Assembly: GCA_031265645.1 (NCBI GenBank)
Contig: JAISCJ010000072.1
Coordinates: 1 to 24,944, forward strand
Length of the DNA stretch: 24,944 nucleotides
Direction of reading: 5' to 3'
Origin: Holosporales bacterium
GTDB taxonomy: Bacteria; Pseudomonadota; Alphaproteobacteria; BNTO01
This document shows, piece after piece, positions 8,176-13,861 of the stretch. A model generated the notes under the pieces. The model did not search any database and had not been told where the DNA came from. It saw nothing but the letters and a program-made list of their open reading frames with translations. Every line of letters begins with the position of its first letter. Position 1 is the first letter of the stretch. Made by a program: the position numbers and the translations under genes.

Positions 8176-8327
8176 TGTGTGTTGCATCCTGGCCACATTG
8201 CTTTAAAAATGAGTGAACCTTTGATCTATTATTGTGTAATCAACTCTCTCCGGCATTATATAACAGATTAGTGGGTGCCTGATTTTGCATCTTTGGCACA
8301 TAGGAATGTTCGTTTTAGGAGCGTATT

Positions 8328-9275
8328 ATGAATATCAAAAAAATGTTAATGGCAAGCTTTTTAGTTGGTCCTCTAGCAGGACACTCGGTCTCAGGGACGG
8401 GGTTTTATGTCGGTGTTCTTCTTGGTGGAACTCACGTCGGAATGAAGTCCTTCTTTAGGAAGGATGGCGCTAAAAAGGCCGATCAGGTAGAATATGGAGA
8501 TGTGAAGGCTTTTGCTCCATCGTTTGGTGGTGAGTTATCCGGTGGTTTCGAGGTCTCGAGTATCTTTGTCGGCGCGAAAATATACGGTGGCGCGACAATT
8601 AAGGATCTAAAAACTGAAGAGAATAAGAGATATGGGAATATATCACTGACTTTGGGCGACGCAACGTCAGCTACAAACTACAAGTCGTTCGTAGCTCAAA
8701 CGGTAAAGGTGAAGGCTTTCTACGGTGGAGCAATTCAAGTAGGCGGAAAGCTTTCTCAAGGTTGCATTGCTTATGCGTCATTTGGGGTCGAGGGAACATA
8801 TGTTAAGGTGACTCAAGAAGTTGCTGTCGTTGCAGCAAATACTGACGCTGGGAAAAAGGCAACGCAGCCGGCTGTAGGGTTTGCCATCAACAACGGTTCG
8901 GGTTCGACGTATGACGGGAGTCATGAACTCTTAAAATCTTTTATTACCAGCGACGTGAAAGGACTGAATGTAGCACCTACAAATGTCGAAGTAAAAGGAA
9001 AAACATTGTTGAGCCTGGTTCCTGGAGTCGGCGGAAAGTACATATTTGCTTCAGGCGTGTTCGTTGGGGTGCAAGCAGATCTACAAATAGGTGTTAATAG
9101 CAAGGTTAATGAAGAGATGTTTGATAAAGACACGAAGGTTACGACGACAACTGGGGATACTACTGAAGTAAAGACTGAGTATACGTTCGGGTCTGCAAAA
9201 TCGCAAAAGATTAATTTGTACTATAAGCAGCCAATCGGGTGCCGAGTTGGTCTAACTCTTGGTTATAAGTTCTAG
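8328..9275 (+). CDS. Outer-membrane beta-barrel surface protein (paralogue 2)
   Basis: A 315-residue exported protein related to the 465-residue one at 5477. It has a signal peptide (MNIKKMLMASFLVGPLAG, cut near residues 20-23), then TGFYVGVLLGG. It contains repeated glycine-rich strands (GELSGGFEV, GAIQVGGKL, VGGKYIFASGVFVGVQADLQIG) typical of barrels, and ends VGLTLGYKF with the C-terminal phenylalanine. It resembles the surface-antigen/opacity-type barrels of intracellular alphaproteobacteria. A TAGGAG ribosome-binding site precedes ATG. It is terminated by a strong hairpin that overlaps the ribosome-binding site of rnhA. No catalytic motif is seen; a surface, adhesion or pore role is inferred. 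Confidence 0.75.
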   Translation: MNIKKMLMASFLVGPLAGHSVSGTGFYVGVLLGGTHVGMKSFFRKDGAKKADQVEYGDVKAFAPSFGGELSGGFEVSSIFVGAKIYGGATIKDLKTEENKRYGNISLTLGDATSATNYKSFVAQTVKVKAFYGGAIQVGGKLSQGCIAYASFGVEGTYVKVTQEVAVVAANTDAGKKATQPAVGFAINNGSGSTYDGSHELLKSFITSDVKGLNVAPTNVEVKGKTLLSLVPGVGGKYIFASGVFVGVQADLQIGVNSKVNEEMFDKDTKVTTTTGDTTEVKTEYTFGSAKSQKINLYYKQPIGCRVGLTLGYKF

Positions 9276-9319
9276 CGTAAATGTAACCAGAGCTCGAAAG
9301 ATAGCCTGTTTTTGATGTC

Positions 9320-9357
9320 GCACCTCTGCTAGCATGACAGCTGAGGTGCCTTTTTTT
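9320..9357 (+). terminator. Rho-independent terminator of barrel gene 2, overlapping the rnhA ribosome-binding site
   Basis: GCACCTC (9320-9326) pairs with GAGGTGC (9343-9349), extended inward by GCT/AGC, followed by seven T (9351-9357). The 3' arm contains GAGGTG (9343-9348), which is the best Shine-Dalgarno sequence for the rnhA start at 9358. In read-through RNA the hairpin would hide it. Confidence 0.85.
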
Positions 9358-9861
9358 ATGCGAAATATGAAACTCGTTGATTTGTCTGAATTTGAAGCGG
9401 TCCTAAGAGAAAATGAAGTTGTTCACGTCTTTACAGACGGGGCTTGCAGTGGAAATCCCGGCCCTGGAGGGTGGGGGGTGTTGTTGCGCCAAGGAGACAT
9501 TGAAACAGAACTGTCAGGCGGCGATTTAGCCACTACAAACAACCGGATGGAATTGATGTCCGCTATAGAGGCTCTTAGAGTAATTCCGAAGTCAGGAGTA
9601 GCCTTGATCACAACAGACAGCCAGTATTTAAAAAACGGCATAGAATCGTGGATTGCAACGTGGATGCGAAATGGCTGGAAAACATCTGCAGGACAACCAG
9701 TCAAAAATCAGGATTTGTGGGTTGATTTGCAAAAATTTTGCAAAGAACGACGAGTGACATGGGCTTGGGTAAAGGGACATAGCGGCAATCCCGGGAATGA
9801 GCGGGTAGACACGCTTGCAAAGCAAGCACTTGCACGCACAATAATTACGGGGCGGCGCTAA
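9358..9861 (+). CDS. rnhA: Ribonuclease HI
   Basis: Degrades the RNA strand of RNA-DNA hybrids during replication. With the start at 9358 it has 167 residues and all catalytic residues in place: D27 in FTDGACSGNPGPGGWG, E65 in NNRMELMSA, D87 in TTDSQY, H141 in KGHSGNPGNE and D151. The basic, Trp-rich handle (WIATWMRNGWK) is present. The first possible ATG (9334) lies inside the upstream terminator, so 9358 (after GAGGTG and a T run) or 9367 is the better start. The N-terminus is about 20 residues longer than E. coli RNase HI. It lies between the second barrel gene and grpE-ffh. Confidence 0.95.
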   Translation: MRNMKLVDLSEFEAVLRENEVVHVFTDGACSGNPGPGGWGVLLRQGDIETELSGGDLATTNNRMELMSAIEALRVIPKSGVALITTDSQYLKNGIESWIATWMRNGWKTSAGQPVKNQDLWVDLQKFCKERRVTWAWVKGHSGNPGNERVDTLAKQALARTIITGRR

Positions 9862-9931
9862 ATTGTAATTTTTTTAAGCGCATAAAAAATAATCCTGAGT
9901 TTCATATGGGAGCCATCCAGTCCACACAGCA

Positions 9932-9962
9932 TTCTGCTTTTTTTTGTATTTTCCGTTATAAT
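9932..9962 (+). promoter_or_regulatory. Promoter upstream of grpE
   Basis: A perfect -10 TATAAT at 9957-9962; the best -35-like match is TTCTGC (9932-9937, 19-bp spacing), which is poor. A T-rich run (9938-9945) after AGCATTCTGCT may also end the rnhA transcript. No heat-shock (sigma-32) type element is evident. Confidence 0.5.
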
Positions 9963-9994
9963 CTGACAGGAAAAGAGTTTTATGGTTTGTTGAA

Positions 9995-10591
9995 ATGAAT
10001 TATTGCGACAAAGGTAGTTTTGACCGTAATCCGATCGATGAGCCGGAAGAGATGGTTAAAAGTGAGGAAAATCGCAATTACTGCGGTTGCGGTTGTTCGG
10101 GCGATCATGCCAGCGATGTTCAGGATGATGTAAGCGAACGAACGGAATACTCGGAAGCATATGTTGCTGACCTGAAAAGCCAATACATGAGAGCTCTTGC
10201 TGAAATTGAAAACACTCGCCGACGAGCTCAGAAAGAGAAGGAAGACACCATAAAATTTGGTGCAACTGGTTTGGCGCGAGATATAGTTCCATTTGTTGAT
10301 AATTTAGATAGAGCATTGAAAAATGTTCCAAGCGGAGATCTAGGCACGGAAATAACACCGTTTATTGATGGCGTGAGCATGATATTTCGCGACGTAACCA
10401 GCATTTTAGAAAAGCACGGAATTGTTAAAATTGAGACAGATGGCAAGCATTTTAACCCTGAATTTCACCAAGCCGTATCCGAAGTAGCTGCAAAAGGAGT
10501 TGCTAGCGGGACGATAATCGAAACGCTGCAAGCAGGATATGTTATAAATGGGCGCCTGCTTCGTGCTGCTATTGTTTCTGTTGCAAAGTAA
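9995..10591 (+). CDS. grpE: GrpE, nucleotide exchange factor of DnaK
   Basis: A 198-residue cochaperone that releases ADP from DnaK. A long N-terminal helix (YVADLKSQYMRALAEIEN, then TRRRAQKEKEDTIKFG) leads to DIVPFVDNLDRAL, the usual core. The C-terminal beta domain carries FNPEFHQAVSEV and the closing GYVINGRLLRAAIVSVAK, which matches GrpE's GYxLxGRxLRPAxVxV, though P is replaced by A. An odd feature is a cysteine cluster CGCGCSG near residue 30 in the normally disordered N-terminus. The ATG at 9995 has no clear ribosome-binding site; the ATG at 10052 is an alternative. It is six bases upstream of ffh, one operon. Confidence 0.93.
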   Translation: MNYCDKGSFDRNPIDEPEEMVKSEENRNYCGCGCSGDHASDVQDDVSERTEYSEAYVADLKSQYMRALAEIENTRRRAQKEKEDTIKFGATGLARDIVPFVDNLDRALKNVPSGDLGTEITPFIDGVSMIFRDVTSILEKHGIVKIETDGKHFNPEFHQAVSEVAAKGVASGTIIETLQAGYVINGRLLRAAIVSVAK

Positions 10592-10597
10592 TAAATT

Positions 10598-11929
10598 ATG
10601 TTTGGATCCTTAGCAGACAAATTAGCCGGAGTATTTGATCGCCTACGTGGAAAGGGATTTTTAAACGAGGACGATATAAATAGCGCCCTTCGTGATATTC
10701 GCATTGCATTGATTGAAGCAGATGTAGCAATTCCTGCGATAAAGGAGTTAATGGCACGCGTAAAAGAGCGAGCCCTGGGACAAGAGGTCTTTAAGAGCGT
10801 GTCTCCTGGACAGATGGTCGCAAAGTTTGTGCATGATGAAATTGCGGCGTTTTTGGGCGAGTCCGCGCCTCTTAGCTTTAGAGCAAATTCTCCGTTTTCC
10901 TATATTTTTATTGGCTTACAGGGTGCAGGAAAGACTACATCTGTTGCAAAAGTTGCAAAATATTTAACGCAACATCGCAACGTGATGACTGCTTCATTAG
11001 ACGTATACCGTCCAGCAGCGCAGGAGCAACTTGCCGTCTTATCTGAAAGCATCGGAGTTAAGAGCTTGCCAGTTGAAAAAAATCAAAAGCCGTTAGAAAT
11101 TGTGGATCGGGCCATTGCTTTTGCAAGGAAGGAAAACATAGACATAATCCTGTTTGATACGGCTGGACGATTGCATGTTGACAACGAAATGATGCAAGAG
11201 CTTGTTTTTGTTCATAAAAAGATTTCAGCCGTAGAAACGTTGCTTGTCTTGGATTCATTAATGGGACAAGAGGCGGTCAACACGGCGAGGGCTTTTGGTG
11301 ATCAAGTCCCGCTAACAGGCCTAATATTCACTCGTGCGGATGGCGACGCGCGTGGAGGAGCCGTTTTATCTGCTAGATTTGCCACAGGGTGTCCCGTAAA
11401 ATTTTTAGGGACAGGCGAACATGTTAATAAACTTGAATTGTTTGATTCTGGACGCATAGCAGATCAAATTTTAGGAATGGGAGACGTCATAAAGTTTGTT
11501 GAGGCAGCAGAAAAGCTGGCTTCAGATGATGCTGCGAAAAAACTGCAAAAACGCATGGAAAAGGGTTTTTTTAACCTACACGATATGTTGATTCAGTTGG
11601 AAGCGTCCATGCAAGAAGGAAGTTTTTCCGATATTTTATCAAGTGGATTCTTGGGAAAGGGAGCCACAGAAATGCTGGAATCTAACGATTCAAAGCTAAT
11701 CGTGAAGCGAAATATTGCTCTGATAAAATCTATGACTCCTAAAGAACGGACCAATCATAAGATTTTGAACGCGTCCCGGCGGAGGAGGATTGCTTTTGGC
11801 GCTGGACAGACCGTTGCAGAATTAAATCGGTTCATCAAAACCTTTGAGACGCTCCAAACGCTGATAAAGCGAACGTCAAAAGGCAAAGGGCTAGGAATTT
11901 TAAATATGTTTAACTCTGCACGTAGATGA
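10598..11929 (+). CDS. ffh: Signal recognition particle protein Ffh
   Basis: A 443-residue GTPase that binds signal peptides and 4.5S RNA and delivers ribosomes to FtsY. N domain first (LADKLAGVFDRLRGKG, LRDIRIALIEADVA), then the G domain with P-loop GLQGAGKTT at 106-114, DVYRPAAQEQL at 135-145, DTAGR at 187-191 and DGDARGG near 248-254. The G4 base-specificity motif reads TRAD where most Ffh proteins have TKLD. The M domain begins GMGDVIKFVEAAE and carries the RNA-binding SRRRRIAFGAG near residue 394. The gene directly follows grpE with no strong ribosome-binding site, suggesting coupling. No 4.5S RNA gene was found in the window. Confidence 0.95.
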   Translation: MFGSLADKLAGVFDRLRGKGFLNEDDINSALRDIRIALIEADVAIPAIKELMARVKERALGQEVFKSVSPGQMVAKFVHDEIAAFLGESAPLSFRANSPFSYIFIGLQGAGKTTSVAKVAKYLTQHRNVMTASLDVYRPAAQEQLAVLSESIGVKSLPVEKNQKPLEIVDRAIAFARKENIDIILFDTAGRLHVDNEMMQELVFVHKKISAVETLLVLDSLMGQEAVNTARAFGDQVPLTGLIFTRADGDARGGAVLSARFATGCPVKFLGTGEHVNKLELFDSGRIADQILGMGDVIKFVEAAEKLASDDAAKKLQKRMEKGFFNLHDMLIQLEASMQEGSFSDILSSGFLGKGATEMLESNDSKLIVKRNIALIKSMTPKERTNHKILNASRRRRIAFGAGQTVAELNRFIKTFETLQTLIKRTSKGKGLGILNMFNSARR

Positions 11930-11962
11930 TCACGCTCATGAACATACTGTGGCTTATGCACA

Positions 11963-12006
11963 GATTAAGCTTTCACTAATGTTCGTGGCCATTGATCTTT
12001 AGTGAA
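11963..12006. repeat. Partial arm related to the dispersed inverted-repeat element
   Basis: TTAAGCTTTCACTAATGTTC at about 11965-11984 resembles the element's arm (TTAAGCTTnTACTAATGTC in consensus), and TTCACTAA (11972-11979) pairs with TTAGTGAA (11999-12006). It lies 45 bases before copy B and 35 after ffh, and could be a decayed fourth copy and the ffh transcript end at once. The 11930-12128 stretch has no gene. Confidence 0.4.
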
Positions 12007-12043
12007 TTATCATAGCGATTGTAGTAGCATACACTAGTTGAAA

Positions 12044-12136
12044 GTTAATATTAAGCTTCTACTCATGTCCGCCAGCTTAGGAATTTTACATAATTTAAAA
12101 GCAAGAATCGACAGACATGAGTAGAAGCTTAATAAC
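12044..12136 (-). repeat. Dispersed inverted-repeat element, copy B
   Basis: Perfect 19-bp inverted arms TTAAGCTTCTACTCATGTC (12051-12069) and its complement (12114-12132) around a 44-base centre. Read on the minus strand, the arm and centre align with copy A (43 of 49 core positions). It abuts the truncated coiled-coil gene exactly: homology to the intact gene begins at 12133, one base after the right arm. Confidence 0.8.
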
Positions 12137-12254
12137 ATGGGTCTAAAATAACCCTATTAGTTGCATACAAACCGTTGGAAGTAACACATTTGATGCAAGC
12201 TATGCAGAAAAATAGTGATGTAAAATTGCGCATGTTTTTAACCGAAATAACCAT
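12129..12254 (-). pseudogene. Truncated third copy of the coiled-coil gene (signal-peptide end only)
   Basis: From ATG at 12254-12252 the minus strand encodes 41 residues: MVISVKNMRNFTSLFFC, then IACIKCVTSNGLYATNR and VILDPCY, then TAA at 12129-12131. Apart from two substitutions this equals the N-terminus of the intact gene starting at 12769. The coiled-coil body is missing because the sequence breaks at 12132/12133, where the inverted-repeat element ends and supplies the stop codon. The start has the same hairpin-enclosed ribosome-binding site as the intact gene. It may still yield a short secreted peptide, but it is best read as a remnant. Confidence 0.75.
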
Positions 12255-12351
12255 CCCCACCTCTATCAGAATACATTTTCAGTATTTTTGACAAGAGGTG
12301 GGGAGTGATGGGTCCGGTTATCTTATCCCATTAATGCTTGAAGCCTTGCAA
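12133..12351 (-). repeat. Direct duplication, copy 1 (partner 12648-12866)
   Basis: About 219 bases repeat at a constant offset of 515 with only a few substitutions. The unit holds the last codons of one coiled-coil gene, the intergenic hairpin and the N-terminal codons of the next. The structure is that of a tandem gene array made by unequal crossing over. Confidence 0.9.
12255..12303 (-). promoter_or_regulatory. Start-site hairpin, copy 1
   Basis: On the minus strand a perfect 10-bp stem CCCCACCTCT/AGAGGTGGGG encloses a 29-base loop that can pair further (AATAC/GTATT). The 3' arm ends directly at the ATG of the truncated gene and contains its AGAGG ribosome-binding site. Confidence 0.75.
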
Positions 12352-12769
12352 TCTCCTGCTTAGCAGCGTCAAGCTTCTGCATCACAGCGTCAAGCTTCTG
12401 CTTAGCAGCATCGCGCTCCTGCTCAGCAACATCAGCCCTCACCTTAGCCGTGTCAAGCTTCTGCTCCGCAGCATCGGCCCTCACCTTAGCCGTGTCTAGC
12501 TTCAGCTCTGCAGCATCAGCCCTCAGCTTAGCAGCGTCGCGCTTCTGTTCTGCAACACGAGCTCTCTGCTCTGCGACTTTACGACGCACCGCTATAACCT
12601 GGCATTCTTGTTTTAAATTTTGATGATAGATTGTAGGATCCTCATTGTAACATGGGTCTAAAATAACCCTATTAGTTGCATACAAACCGTTGGACATAAC
12701 ACATTTGATGCAAGCTATGCAGAAAAATAATGATGTAAAATTGCGCATGTTTTTAACCGAAAGAACCAT
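12323..12769 (-). CDS. Secreted coiled-coil repeat protein (array member 2)
   Basis: A 148-residue protein with a signal peptide (MVLSVKNMRNFTSLFFCIAC, cleavage probably near the NGLYA at 25-29). A short Cys-containing segment (DPCYNEDP, QECQVIAV) is followed by five to six 14-residue units of the form ADAAEQKLDTAKVR, i.e. paired heptads, then KQEIARLQALMG. The repeats predict a continuous charged coiled coil; at DNA level they are 42-base tandem units. The ATG at 12769 is preferred: AGAGG stands five bases upstream, though inside a strong hairpin. It shares its C-terminus and spacing with the neighbour at 12838-13515. Function unknown; export and multimer formation are inferred. Confidence 0.75.
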   Translation of the reverse strand: MVLSVKNMRNFTSLFFCIACIKCVMSNGLYATNRVILDPCYNEDPTIYHQNLKQECQVIAVRRKVAEQRARVAEQKRDAAKLRADAAELKLDTAKVRADAAEQKLDTAKVRADVAEQERDAAKQKLDAVMQKLDAAKQEIARLQALMG

Positions 12770-12866
12770 CCCCACCTCTATCAGAATACATTTTCAGTAT
12801 TTTTGACAAGAGGTGGGGAGTGATGGGTCCGGTTCTCTTATCCCATTAATGCTTGAAGCCTTGCAA
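12648..12866 (-). repeat. Direct duplication, copy 2 (partner 12133-12351)
   Basis: The partner of the duplication described at 12133-12351. It spans the end of the upstream coiled-coil gene, the hairpin and the first ~40 codons of the downstream one. Confidence 0.9.
12770..12818 (-). promoter_or_regulatory. Start-site hairpin, copy 2
   Basis: The same 10-bp stem and loop as at 12255-12303. Here it fills the 69-base gap between the two intact coiled-coil genes: 20 bases after the stop of the first and touching the ATG (12769) of the second. There is no T run after it, so it suits translation control or mRNA processing better than termination. Confidence 0.75.
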
Positions 12867-13515
12867 GCTCCTGCTTAGCAGCATCTAGCTCCTGCATCAC
12901 AGCATCGCGTTCCTGCTCAGCAACATCAGCCCTCAGCATCACAGCATCGCGCTCCTGCTCTGCAGCATCAGCTCTCTGCATCACAGCGTCAAGCTCCTGC
13001 TCTGCAGCATCAGCTCTCAGCATCACAGCGTCAAGCTCCTGCTCTGCAGCATCAGCCCTCTGATTTGCTACATCAATAATTTGATTCGCAGTGTCGAGCT
13101 CCTGCCGAAGATCTTCACTTGTCTGCGTCTGCATTTCAAGTCGGTCTTGCATAAAATGAGCCCCGCGTATCACCGCATCCATCCGTGTCGTCAAAACTGA
13201 AAGCAAAGCAGAGCAGCTTTCTGTTTGGAGTACTAGCTCACGATTTCTGTCTCTAGATTCTCCAAATAGATGGTACAGCGTCCTTTTTTCTTGCTCGTCC
13301 CGAACTACCGACTCCGTTAGGTCCCCACACCGAACGATCAAGAATTCAAAATCTGATCGATCCTCCCGGCTTCGCGGTCGGTCTGTACTCATAACCTGAA
13401 TGATCTCTCTCACATCGGCTACAATCTCGCATGTTTGCTGCTGTGCGAACGAGGGCTGGAAGGCTATGACAAGCAACGCTCCGGCCTTTTTGGCTAGTGA
13501 TGTCTTTTTGAACAT
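12838..13515 (-). CDS. Secreted coiled-coil repeat protein (array member 1)
   Basis: A 225-residue protein beginning MFKKTSLAKKAGALLVIAF, a clear signal peptide with cleavage after SFA near residue 25. The middle (about residues 30-120) is a polar, helical region with the single cysteines CEIV, CGDL and CSAL. From about 135 on, 14-residue units ADAAEQELDAVMLR repeat five times and end QELARLQALMG, like array member 2. ATG 13515 has a strong AAGGAG ribosome-binding site eight bases upstream; a longer frame starts upstream but lacks one. The N-terminal part is unrelated to member 2, so the array joins different heads to a common coiled-coil tail. Function unknown; a periplasmic or secreted structural protein is inferred. 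Confidence 0.8.
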   Translation of the reverse strand: MFKKTSLAKKAGALLVIAFQPSFAQQQTCEIVADVREIIQVMSTDRPRSREDRSDFEFLIVRCGDLTESVVRDEQEKRTLYHLFGESRDRNRELVLQTESCSALLSVLTTRMDAVIRGAHFMQDRLEMQTQTSEDLRQELDTANQIIDVANQRADAAEQELDAVMLRADAAEQELDAVMQRADAAEQERDAVMLRADVAEQERDAVMQELDAAKQELARLQALMG

Positions 13516-13538
13516 GACTCTTCTCCTTTTTAAGTGTT

Positions 13539-13611
13539 CATTGTTACAATAACAATGGCGCCCTGCCATCAACGCGATGGCGTCGAGTGGAGGCCTTTAC
13601 TTCCCCTCCAC
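13539..13611 (-). promoter_or_regulatory. Three-hairpin 5' leader of coiled-coil gene 1
   Basis: Read on the minus strand, three stems follow one another: GTGGAGG/CCTCCAC (13611-13605 with 13593-13587), CCATC/GATGG (13580-13576 with 13570-13566) and a perfect 8-bp CATTGTTA/TAACAATG with a 3-base loop (13557-13550 with 13546-13539). They fill most of the ~100-base leader, which ends at the AAGGAG site. Confidence 0.6.
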
Positions 13612-13620
13612 CGATGACAT

Positions 13621-13648
13621 CATATAGCATTTGATAAAATAAATGCAA
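13621..13648 (-). promoter_or_regulatory. Promoter of the coiled-coil gene array
   Basis: On the minus strand, TTGCAT (13648-13643), a 16-bp spacer and TATATG (13626-13621). The expected start near 13614 places the three hairpins at the very 5' end of the RNA. Confidence 0.45.
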
Positions 13649-13677
13649 AATAAAAATAAAAAGCGTAGAAATCTGCA

Positions 13678-13757
13678 CCCAGAAACCGGATGCCTTAAGG
13701 GGCACGTCCGGTTTGGGAGGGGCGACAGCAATGTGTGCTGTCTGCTCTCGGAAGCGT
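13678..13757 (+). mobile_element. Group II intron 3' relic (domains V and VI)
   Basis: AAACCGGA (13683-13690) pairs with TCCGGTTT (13707-13714), followed by TGCC/GGCA (13691-13694 with 13701-13704) and a two-base CG bulge (13705-13706) on the 3' side. This is the architecture of group II domain V, whose usual sequence is of the form AGCCGGATG...CGTCCGGTT. GGGAGGGG then leads to a second stem GACAGCA/TGCTGTC (13724-13730 with 13736-13742), placed like domain VI. The triad reads AAC rather than AGC. No reverse transcriptase or domains I-IV precede it on this strand; the promoter of the coiled-coil genes does. It is therefore a relic. Confidence 0.65.
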
Positions 13758-13861
13758 AATAATTTCCATCACATTAGAAATATACGAGCAACGGAGTGCT
13801 AGAAAAAATTGCTAGTGTTACGTTATTCTTATTGGCATGGGAAATATGACGAGGGGCTTTG

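Noticed and set aside
11954..11962. TTATGCACA, a match to the DnaA box TTATNCACA
   Set aside because: A single site; no cluster of boxes or AT-rich unwinding region nearby, so no origin is called.
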